Positions 8,982-16,158 of a stretch of 20,513 bases of DNA are shown here, one piece after another; position 1 is the stretch's first letter, and every line of letters begins with the position of its first letter. This DNA is from Bacteroidales bacterium (GTDB lineage: Bacteria; Bacteroidota; Bacteroidia; Bacteroidales; Muribaculaceae), in the NCBI GenBank assembly GCA_900766975.1, contig CAAFXO010000049.1:1-20513 (forward strand), given 5' to 3'. Both the position numbers and the translations under genes were made by a program. The notes beneath the pieces were generated by a model. The model had not been told where the DNA came from and searched no databases. It worked only from the letters and a program-made list of their open reading frames with translations.

Positions 8982-10063
8982 TGAACGAACGACTTAAATT
9001 TTCCTGGGGACATATCATTGCCTTTGTGGCTCTGATCATTGTGAGTTATATCTCGTTTATGGGATTCACATATCTCACAAACGGCAACTTTATGACAGCC
9101 TTGATAGGGATGGCTGTCACAGATCTGGTCTATATTCTATTCTTCATCGGGGCTCAGCAGATGAAAGCCTCCGGAGTGAAGATGAAACGCAAGATTATGT
9201 TCGAGCGATTTTTCATATTCGGTTCGCCGATCATATTTATTCTCGGCATGATTTCGATGTCACATTTCTGGACTGTAAGAAGTCATAACGATGAAATCGT
9301 GAAGACCTTCACCGGATCGATCAACAACTCCAAACAGCTCTTCGCCGACTATGATGGATATGCCCAACAGCGTATCGAGACATACGAGCGAAATCTTAAT
9401 CACATCATAGCAAATAAAGGCACAGATCCCGCTATGTTCAAGAAAGCGGGCTTCGAAGAGGGACGCGCCGGGATCCAGAAAGAGAATATGATCTTGACTC
9501 TAAAGCTTCAGCTATTGTCGCAAAACTATGACACATTGAAAAATGAAGCGATAAAATGGATCGACAATGCCTCGCAAGGCGCGAGCACCTGGAATGTCTT
9601 CCTCTTGGGTAACACTCGAGAGATCAAAGATGCACTCAACGATTGGGAAAATCAACTAAAGAGTTTCTCCGCTAAAGAGATGACCAACGAAGCCCTCTGC
9701 GGCGAAGTGGTCCACTTCGAGAGTAATGGTGCCAAGAATGCGATAGAGGGAATCGAGGGCCTGACGGCATCATATACCAAGCAAGGCATTCCCACCCTCT
9801 CGGCGATAATCTATGGAGTTATCATCTACTTGATGCTAATCTTCCCCTACCTGATCCAAGAGCGCCACACCAAGAATGTGTATAGACTCATCGGCACCGA
9901 GAATAGCCGAAAGAGGGGAAAAGGGAAAGCCAAGAAAGAGCGTCCGGTCGATGAAGAAACAGATCTTGAAGAAGAGACTGACGACAACTACGAACAGGGA
10001 TCAAATCATAAGGTAAACAATGATTTGAACTTGGAAGAAGACAACGACTTCCCGACATTCTAA
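8981..10063 (+). CDS. Four-helix inner-membrane protein with periplasmic loop, unknown function
   Basis: A 360-residue membrane protein that I do not recognise. Hydrophobic segments lie at about 10-33, 36-59, 73-96 and 270-293. The positive-inside rule (basic KMKRK between helices 2 and 3; a basic patch after helix 4) puts both termini in the cytoplasm and the largely helical region 97-268 in the periplasm, a layout like that of membrane sensors. The cytoplasmic tail starts strongly basic (RKRGKGKAKKE) and becomes strongly acidic up to the end. The start overlaps the protease stop by one base, indicating translational coupling and suggesting a working relationship with the protease, possibly as its membrane partner or sensor; that role is inference only. 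Confidence 0.75.
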   Translation: MNERLKFSWGHIIAFVALIIVSYISFMGFTYLTNGNFMTALIGMAVTDLVYILFFIGAQQMKASGVKMKRKIMFERFFIFGSPIIFILGMISMSHFWTVRSHNDEIVKTFTGSINNSKQLFADYDGYAQQRIETYERNLNHIIANKGTDPAMFKKAGFEEGRAGIQKENMILTLKLQLLSQNYDTLKNEAIKWIDNASQGASTWNVFLLGNTREIKDALNDWENQLKSFSAKEMTNEALCGEVVHFESNGAKNAIEGIEGLTASYTKQGIPTLSAIIYGVIIYLMLIFPYLIQERHTKNVYRLIGTENSRKRGKGKAKKERPVDEETDLEEETDDNYEQGSNHKVNNDLNLEEDNDFPTF

Positions 10064-10090
10064 TTCTGCTAATCCACATTCCTTAAGAAT

Positions 10091-11053
10091 ATGGCAACAA
10101 AGAAAGAACTAATCAACAATCTATGTGAATATAGCGTGGAAGAGGTGGCACAAGCGATTCGCGAGGGAGTAGTAACTCTCTACGAACTGAGCAAATCGGG
10201 GCACTTATCCCCGTTGATGCGCAGGCGAATCGAGCAGAACTTGGCGAAAAAGGTTGAGCCAACGCCGGCGGCAGTTGAGACTCAGATAGTTAATGAGAGT
10301 CCGGCATCGATCGGCACGGCAGGAGCTACAGGCAGTCCTGTGGCAGAGTCGGCGACCGCGGCAGAGTCTAAGACTGTGGCTGAATCGACAACTGTAATCG
10401 AGCAGTCACCGGCTTTAGAGACACAACCTGTTGTGGAGACCCCAATACAGCAGGAGAGTTATATCACACCGTCTGGATCGACCTATCAACCGGCATCCTT
10501 AATACAATCAGAAGTGATATCGCCGGCACCGATAATCCAAGAAACGCCGGTAGTGATGCCATCGGAAGAACCCATGACGATGCCTCAGACGCCACCGCCA
10601 TACTACGGAATGCCGTCAGAGCCGATGGCTCAACAACCAATGGCATATCAGCAGCCGACGCCCACTCAGCCGATGTCGCAACAACCGATGGCATATCAGC
10701 AGCCCGAAGGCAATTCCGACTTCGTATTCAACGGCGGAATGTTCAAACGCCCATTCTCATTCCGTGGGAGAATACGCCGCACTGAATTTGGGCTGACACT
10801 TCTCATCTACGTGTTATGGTATATATTTTCATTACTCTATTTCGGAAGTAATACAAATATCCCATTGTTCTCGATATTGTTATCATTATCCTTTATTCCG
10901 GTGACATGGGTAATGATTGCACAGAGCGCAAAGCGATGTCATGACCGAGGAAATTCAGGATGGTATCAACTTATACCATTTTACTACATCGTACTGCTAT
11001 TCGGGGATGGAGAATCGGGAATCAATCAATATGGAACAAACCCTAAATCATAG
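10091..11053 (+). CDS. DUF805 membrane protein with N-terminal adaptor-like module
   Basis: A 320-residue protein in three parts. Residues 1-53 form a short helical module (EYSVEEVAQAIREGVVTLYE) that is clearly related to the N-terminus of the next gene's product. Residues 54-215 are low-complexity, rich in Pro, Gln, Thr, Ala and Glu, with a duplicated 16-residue unit around PMAYQQP. Residues 219-320 match DUF805 (PF05656): FRGRIRRTEF at the start, membrane helices, then the signature AKRCHDRGNSGWYQLIPF and a G.NQYG.NP end. The N-terminus has no signal peptide and should be cytoplasmic. It follows the membrane protein after 27 bases and precedes the GTPase gene by 6. A plausible role is recruiting the GTPase to the membrane through the shared module. 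DUF805 itself has no established function. Confidence 0.82.
   Translation: MATKKELINNLCEYSVEEVAQAIREGVVTLYELSKSGHLSPLMRRRIEQNLAKKVEPTPAAVETQIVNESPASIGTAGATGSPVAESATAAESKTVAESTTVIEQSPALETQPVVETPIQQESYITPSGSTYQPASLIQSEVISPAPIIQETPVVMPSEEPMTMPQTPPPYYGMPSEPMAQQPMAYQQPTPTQPMSQQPMAYQQPEGNSDFVFNGGMFKRPFSFRGRIRRTEFGLTLLIYVLWYIFSLLYFGSNTNIPLFSILLSLSFIPVTWVMIAQSAKRCHDRGNSGWYQLIPFYYIVLLFGDGESGINQYGTNPKS
10622..10701 (+). repeat. Two copies of a 48-bp in-frame repeat in the Pro/Gln linker
   Basis: The segments 10622-10653 and 10670-10701 are nearly identical (CCGATG..GCAACAACC.ATGGCATATCAGCAG) with a period of 48 bases, encoding two 16-residue units that contain QQPMAYQQP. The unit length keeps frame, so copy number could vary without destroying the protein. 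Pro/Gln-rich units of this type are usually flexible spacers. Confidence 0.75.
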
Positions 11054-11059
11054 AACAAT

Positions 11060-12676
11060 ATGCCAAGTAAACAAGCAATCATAGATAACATCGAAGAATA
11101 CACAGCCGTCCAACTGGTGGATTATATCAAGGATGGCATAGTAACATTTGAAGAATTGTGTGAAGAGACGGAGGGTTACTTCTCAGCATCGGTAAGGAGA
11201 GAAGTAAAGCAACTGCTTGCCGGTTCGGAAGAGGATGAATGGCTAAAAGCGAGCACATCCAATTCTAAAGAGGTGTTGCTGACCTACTTGCAGACCTATC
11301 CTGAGAGCATTCACCGCGAAGAGGCACGCGAAATGATCAGTGCGCTCGAAGAGGAGGCACAATTTGCGGGGAGCGAAAGTGAATGGGATGCAATCGACAA
11401 AGAGGATATAGCGGCATTGAAGCAATTTTGTCTCAACCATCCGTCGGACGATCCTCGCGTAATCGAGGCACGCAAGCTGATCAATCAACTGCAGCGAGAG
11501 GCATTCTTGGGCTTTGACATAGATGCGCTGAAGCAAAAAGTGAATGATATCCTTACCGACTCACTTGTAGCAGATAAGGATGCGAAGATCTTTGAGACAA
11601 TCAAAGAATATATCAGGAGAAAACGAGTATCGATCTCCGATGTTATGTCAGTTATCGCCCAAGACCACAACTTCCTACGCGCCTCGGTGATTGAGAAGAT
11701 GATCGATGAAGGGCTAATCAGTTATGACGACCTTGTATCGATCGGTATCGAACGCGCCTTTATCGCCCACTTGGCAAGAGGAGAGAAGAAGCAATCCTTC
11801 TCTACACCTCGTAAACTTGACATGATCAATAAGGTATGTACCGAAGTCTACTTCTGGGGTATACCCTCATCGGGCAAGAGTTGTGCGATAGGAGCTATAT
11901 TGAGTATTGCCAACAATGGAGAGATAGCTCGCAGCATGTCAAAAGACAATGACTGTCAAGGATATGGATATATGACTCGCCTTGCCCAGCTCTTCCGCAA
12001 CGATGGTTCGGTGGGTACACTGCCTGAAGGAACATCCATCTTTTCGACCTACGAGATGGGGTTCGACTTAGAGGATGAGAAGGGACAGATTCACCCCATC
12101 ACCTTTATCGACCTCGCCGGAGAGTTGGTGCGCTGTATGTATAAGTCAGATGCCAACGAGCCCCTCTCTGATGATGACATGGAAGCCCTCGATACGCTTA
12201 CCAACATCCTGATTGACAATCGAACCAAGAACCGCAAGATCCACTTCTTCGTACTGGAATATGGAGGAGAGAAACGCAAATATGAGGGATTGTCACAGAC
12301 CGACTATTTGGATGGAGCACTGCGGTATATCGAACGTACCGGCGTCTTCAAAGATGACACCGACGCCATCTACCTGATGTTCACCAAGGTGGATAAAGCG
12401 GGAGTGACAGGAACGGCATTGGTGCAAGTGCTTCAAGAATATACCGAAAAGAATTACAAAGGCTTCTACCAGGGATTGGAGAGAATATGTCGAGATAAGG
12501 AGATCAATGGCGGAAAGGTGGAGAGAATACCATTCACACTTGGTCAAGTATGCTTCCAAGACTATTGTCTCTTCGATGGTAGAGCAGCCTCAAATGTGGT
12601 AAAAAAACTTTTGGTAAGATCCAAAGGTTTCAAGAATGGTAAATTGCAACGTGGATTAAATATATTTAAGAGATAA
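11060..12676 (+). CDS. Cytoplasmic GTPase with adaptor-like module and helical repeats
   Basis: A 538-residue soluble protein. Residues 1-54 match the N-terminus of the preceding DUF805 protein (YIKDGIVTFEEL). Residues 60-98 and 108-147 are two copies of a W...YL..YP......EAR..I helical repeat. A second, weaker copy of the N-terminal module appears at about 206-241 (KMIDEGLISYDDL). The C-terminal GTPase domain has Walker A GIPSSGKS (267-274), G3-like FIDLAGE with D351, and a classic G4 TKVD (442-445) that favours GTP over ATP. It is unlike the SrfC-like protein and may belong to the divergent 'double-GTPase' (DO-GTPase) group linked to bacterial conflict systems; that assignment is tentative. 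The spacing of 6 bases upstream and a TAATG overlap downstream indicate close co-translation with its neighbours. Confidence 0.83.
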   Translation: MPSKQAIIDNIEEYTAVQLVDYIKDGIVTFEELCEETEGYFSASVRREVKQLLAGSEEDEWLKASTSNSKEVLLTYLQTYPESIHREEAREMISALEEEAQFAGSESEWDAIDKEDIAALKQFCLNHPSDDPRVIEARKLINQLQREAFLGFDIDALKQKVNDILTDSLVADKDAKIFETIKEYIRRKRVSISDVMSVIAQDHNFLRASVIEKMIDEGLISYDDLVSIGIERAFIAHLARGEKKQSFSTPRKLDMINKVCTEVYFWGIPSSGKSCAIGAILSIANNGEIARSMSKDNDCQGYGYMTRLAQLFRNDGSVGTLPEGTSIFSTYEMGFDLEDEKGQIHPITFIDLAGELVRCMYKSDANEPLSDDDMEALDTLTNILIDNRTKNRKIHFFVLEYGGEKRKYEGLSQTDYLDGALRYIERTGVFKDDTDAIYLMFTKVDKAGVTGTALVQVLQEYTEKNYKGFYQGLERICRDKEINGGKVERIPFTLGQVCFQDYCLFDGRAASNVVKKLLVRSKGFKNGKLQRGLNIFKR

Positions 12677-14529
12677 TGAGCAAGATAGGTATAGCAATAA
12701 AGGTCACCAGCGCCGGAGCCGGTGAACCGTTCGTGGTAAATGGAGGTCCATGGACCACGAGAATCTTCGATGTGCGAGAAGTAATGAAACATGTTCCCGC
12801 ATTGGCAAGCAACTTCGCTAACATCGTGACATTCTTCAGCTTTACAGAAGATGCATGTCTGATTACACTCGTGCGTAACATATCGGGACGTCCCGGAGAT
12901 AATGTCTCGGGATGGATCTGCATACCCTCCAATGTCAAGATATCGGGTGATCAAATAGTGGGAGTAATACAGCAACTTAAAGGAGTGATCTCGAGTCCTC
13001 AGTTGCCTGACCCACAATCATTGGCGGCAATGTTTTCACAAGACTACCCGACACTGCCTGTGGCTATGCGCTATATGGCTTCAAAGAAAGATGGCCCCAT
13101 GGCTAAGAGAATCCTTGGATACTATTCACTTCAGGAGCTCTTGGGAGAATATCGCTATCAACAATATTATTCCCCATACCGATTGGTCTTCCTCGAAGAT
13201 GCTACAACGGGTCCAATCCAAGCCGCCGACATCAGCAATGAAAAGATGACACAACTGATCTCCTTCCGTCCGGCAAGTGATCAGCAGATTCAAAGTGCTT
13301 TGGGCAAGGGTGTGATGATAATCCTTCCCAATGGGCAACCCTTCAGACAACCGATACCGGTAAACAAAGGGTCAAAAATCACACTCACGGCAAGACGAGA
13401 GGGTTTTGAGCCAATAACATTCTCTAACACAGTGGGAGAGGATGGTCAGATTTGTGTCCTCCCGACAGGCGCTAAATGGCAAAAACATATCACACTTAGC
13501 AACTTTGTCATCAAGTCAGAGTCAGGACAAGACATCACCGGGAAATCGAAGATCCTGGTCAACAATAAAGAGGTGACCCCACAAGGTCTCTACTTCTATG
13601 ATTCTGAACTTGCGTTTGCCGATGTGACAGTGACAGCGCCGGGATATAAGCCCTATTCAAGCAATCCGAATCTTCTCAACGGACAACGGATCTCCATCAG
13701 ATTGGAGAAGAAAGAGGTGAGCTATCAGCGTAAAGTAGTCATGAACAATGGCTATACGGGAGAGATCACCATCACCGGCAAGGGGATTACGAAACATGAA
13801 TCACCGCTCAAGGGGTATGTAGAAGAGGGTGCCTACTTGGAATATGACACGATGACAGTATGGAAGCAACGCGGTATCGGTTTTCTGGCTGGTATCGCAA
13901 TACTACTGATTGTGTTGTTCTGCCAGTGGGTCAGCAACAACACCTTTAAGTGGCAATTAGGATGGCCGCCGCTGAAAGTCGAAAAGATACAAGAGGCACC
14001 ACAACCGACAGGTACCGAAGATACTTTTAAAGAAGGAGAGACTTCTTTAGACGAGAATAACGGACAGTCGGCAGAAGACGAATTCTCTATAAAGGCAGCA
14101 ATAGACTACTTGGATACTCACGATAAATGGGTAAAAGAGGATATGGAGAAATATCCTGCACTCCAAGGGCTCTACGATGCAATGAACACATATAATTTCG
14201 AGGAAATAAAAGAAAAGGGCCTCGAATTGGGGACATCTGCCAAGTATCGGGGTTTACTCCAAAAGATTCGTGAACTAGGGGATGTAGAATTAAAAGGTCC
14301 ATTTTGTAACGATGGGGAAATCACTTTAGAAAAATACCTAAAAAAGGTAGGCACTAAGGCAGGAGAGAATCGTGAAAAAAAAGAAGTGAAGAAGGAGGAG
14401 AGAAATAGTAGTAATAGTAGTAATAGTAGTAATAGTAGTAATAGTAGTAATAGTAGCAATAATAGCAATAATAGCAATAATAGTAACTCGTCCAATAAAA
14501 CCGGTGGTGGACGAGGTGAAATAATTTAA
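12676..14529 (+). CDS. Single-pass membrane protein with cytoplasmic beta domains and Ser/Asn tail
   Basis: A 617-residue protein. There is no signal peptide; a single helix at about 400-420 divides a large N-terminal cytoplasmic part from a periplasmic C-terminal part. The N-terminal domain (about 1-110) contains LVRNISGRPGDNVSGWICIP, loosely like the conserved R.GN..aH motif of GAP1-N (GTPase-associated protein 1) domains; this similarity is from memory and tentative. Residues about 215-390 look like two or three PEGA/transthyretin-like beta units (TARREGFEP; TVTAPGYKP). After the helix come an acidic linker, a helical stretch (about 470-570) and a Ser/Asn tandem tail (577-607). The start codon overlaps the GTPase stop (TAATG), consistent with the two proteins acting together. 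A membrane-bound partner of the GTPase that passes a signal to the periplasm is the best inference. Confidence 0.75.
   Translation: MSKIGIAIKVTSAGAGEPFVVNGGPWTTRIFDVREVMKHVPALASNFANIVTFFSFTEDACLITLVRNISGRPGDNVSGWICIPSNVKISGDQIVGVIQQLKGVISSPQLPDPQSLAAMFSQDYPTLPVAMRYMASKKDGPMAKRILGYYSLQELLGEYRYQQYYSPYRLVFLEDATTGPIQAADISNEKMTQLISFRPASDQQIQSALGKGVMIILPNGQPFRQPIPVNKGSKITLTARREGFEPITFSNTVGEDGQICVLPTGAKWQKHITLSNFVIKSESGQDITGKSKILVNNKEVTPQGLYFYDSELAFADVTVTAPGYKPYSSNPNLLNGQRISIRLEKKEVSYQRKVVMNNGYTGEITITGKGITKHESPLKGYVEEGAYLEYDTMTVWKQRGIGFLAGIAILLIVLFCQWVSNNTFKWQLGWPPLKVEKIQEAPQPTGTEDTFKEGETSLDENNGQSAEDEFSIKAAIDYLDTHDKWVKEDMEKYPALQGLYDAMNTYNFEEIKEKGLELGTSAKYRGLLQKIRELGDVELKGPFCNDGEITLEKYLKKVGTKAGENREKKEVKKEERNSSNSSNSSNSSNSSNSSNNSNNSNNSNSSNKTGGGRGEII
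14404..14496 (+). repeat. In-frame 9-bp minisatellite encoding a Ser/Asn tract
   Basis: Five perfect AATAGTAGT units (14404-14448) are followed by four degenerate units (AATAGTAGC, two AATAATAGC, AATAATAGT) and a decayed end. It encodes a run of Ser-Ser-Asn then Asn-Ser-Asn near the C-terminus of the single-pass membrane protein. Perfect units suggest recent slippage. Because the unit is 9 bases, changes in copy number would lengthen or shorten the tail without shifting frame. Confidence 0.9.
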
Positions 14530-14536
14530 CTAGAAC

Positions 14537-15394
14537 ATGAAGACGTCAATCAAAATATTGCTCCTTGTATTGTTCGCAATCGGAGCAGTAGCCGGGGTTT
14601 TAGTGTTTCTAAAGACACGCATTGCGCCCCCATCGAACATCAAATTGATCGATCAGTATTCCAAGAATCTGACTGCATCTTGCGCTTCGTTCGAAAATAT
14701 TAGCGATTTCGATCAGAGTCGTTTGGAGTATATGCGCATAGACGACCGTATGAAACGCTTCGTAGCTGAGAATGTGCTCGACCCGAAAGAGTGTGATGAA
14801 AGTCGTAAGAAGGTAGATGATTCATACGGTAAGAGTCTTAGCGCCTACGCATTCAATATACTCAACGGTTCGGAATGGCCGGAGAAAAAGCTGAATGATA
14901 TCCAAGCGATGATGACCTCCCTGAGGAATGACAAACTCTCCACAGGAGACAAAGCCGTATCAGATGAATTTATCACCTCAGCCGATAAATTTCAATCGGT
15001 GTTGAATGACTATCATGCAGCGCTCACATTGTCGAGAAGCACCAGCTATAGGAGCGTGAGCGATGCCTCATCCAAGATATCGAAGGCCAAGCAGTATAAA
15101 TCGGCGGAATACTTGAAGAATAACAGCTCATTGGTAAGTGCACTCAATGCCCTCCCGGGGAAATTGGCACAGTCACATTACAACTATGTAGCAGGAACGG
15201 TAAACGCCTTGGGAGGCTATAAGAGTGTATCGGAAGACTATTTTACGAATACATTAGCCACTCGCGTTGATCAAGCTCTAAGCGAGTATAAAAACACTTC
15301 TATTTATGGAGGCAACAAAAAGAGCGTTTCAAATCTTGAGCAAAGGGCTGATGCATTATATCGTGAAGCTTATGATTATTACGAAGGCAATTAA
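14537..15394 (+). CDS. Membrane-anchored periplasmic helical protein, unknown function
   Basis: A 285-residue protein I do not recognise. A basic N-terminus and hydrophobic segment (about 5-26) look like an uncleaved signal anchor, leaving residues about 30-285 in the periplasm. The body is predominantly helical and rich in Ser, Lys, Asp and Tyr. Its two cysteines near 49 and 86 could form a disulphide, as suits a periplasmic protein. It starts 7 bases after the previous stop and ends 11 bases before the next start, so it is part of the operon. Confidence 0.7.
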   Translation: MKTSIKILLLVLFAIGAVAGVLVFLKTRIAPPSNIKLIDQYSKNLTASCASFENISDFDQSRLEYMRIDDRMKRFVAENVLDPKECDESRKKVDDSYGKSLSAYAFNILNGSEWPEKKLNDIQAMMTSLRNDKLSTGDKAVSDEFITSADKFQSVLNDYHAALTLSRSTSYRSVSDASSKISKAKQYKSAEYLKNNSSLVSALNALPGKLAQSHYNYVAGTVNALGGYKSVSEDYFTNTLATRVDQALSEYKNTSIYGGNKKSVSNLEQRADALYREAYDYYEGN

Positions 15395-15405
15395 ATAGTA
15401 AGAAT

Positions 15406-16152
15406 ATGAACTCAAAACTTATAACAATACTAACGATAGCTTTGTCACTCACAATAGTGGGTGGCAAAGCCTATGCGAATCAGACAGATCAGAATGTAAA
15501 GACAGCTGAAGTTGACAGCACCTTGATCAAACCTTATATCGCAAAGATAGAAGTCTATAAGGATTTATTGAAAGAAGCAGAAAAAGATGCCAACAAACAA
15601 GCCGAAGAGTCGAAAAGTAAAATCGAAGACCTTGAGAGTAAAATCAAAAGACTTGAGAAGCAGAAAAAGACTTTAAATGATTCTATTAAAAAGCTCAACG
15701 AAGAAATCAATAATGTAAAAAGCGTCTCCAATCGAAAGTTGATTTCTATGGCATCTAACTTTATCTATATACCCTACGAAGATTATAGTATTAATAAGAT
15801 TGCAATTCCGGCGTTTGAATCAGCTAAGGGTTCAAAAGAATATGACGAATACAAGGGGCGTTTACCCTTATTAGAAAAATATAAAGAGGACATCGATTCG
15901 ATAAGAATTTTCCTTGGGGGATTAAAAGAAACTTTTTTTACTAAAAGTTTTTCGAGGAATACAGAATGCTCCAATACTCTGAAAAAGCTGAAAGATTCGG
16001 AGGTATATAAACGATATCAGACATATCCAGACTGGAAAGCCACTTATTTGGGTGGTAAGATTGTGAAAATAGAAGCCATATTAAATCGTCCGTCCGCCCA
16101 GACATATTCTGAGTTAATGAAAGTCAAGAAGGAAATGGAAGATCTAAAATAA
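15406..16152 (+). CDS. Secreted coiled-coil protein, unknown function
   Basis: A 248-residue protein with a typical signal peptide (hydrophobic core 5-20, likely cleavage after AYA at 22-24). Residues about 36-112 form a long charged heptad-like coiled coil (KIEDLESKIKRLEKQKKTLN), followed by a globular or helical region to 248. No lipobox cysteine is present, so it should be soluble in the periplasm or associated with another protein. A coiled coil of this length could act as a spacer or oligomerisation rod. Base composition is more AT-rich than in the first operon genes. It begins 11 bases after the preceding gene and ends 6 bases before the next. Confidence 0.72.
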   Translation: MNSKLITILTIALSLTIVGGKAYANQTDQNVKTAEVDSTLIKPYIAKIEVYKDLLKEAEKDANKQAEESKSKIEDLESKIKRLEKQKKTLNDSIKKLNEEINNVKSVSNRKLISMASNFIYIPYEDYSINKIAIPAFESAKGSKEYDEYKGRLPLLEKYKEDIDSIRIFLGGLKETFFTKSFSRNTECSNTLKKLKDSEVYKRYQTYPDWKATYLGGKIVKIEAILNRPSAQTYSELMKVKKEMEDLK

Positions 16153-16158
16153 GAAGCC

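Noticed and set aside
14172..14495. Antisense frame encoding a long polyleucine stretch
   Set aside because: It is the reverse reading of the Ser/Asn minisatellite inside a well-supported gene; no start signals or independent support.
14404..14496. CRISPR-like array suggested by regular short repeats
   Set aside because: Units are 9 bases, contiguous without spacers, in frame and inside a coding region.
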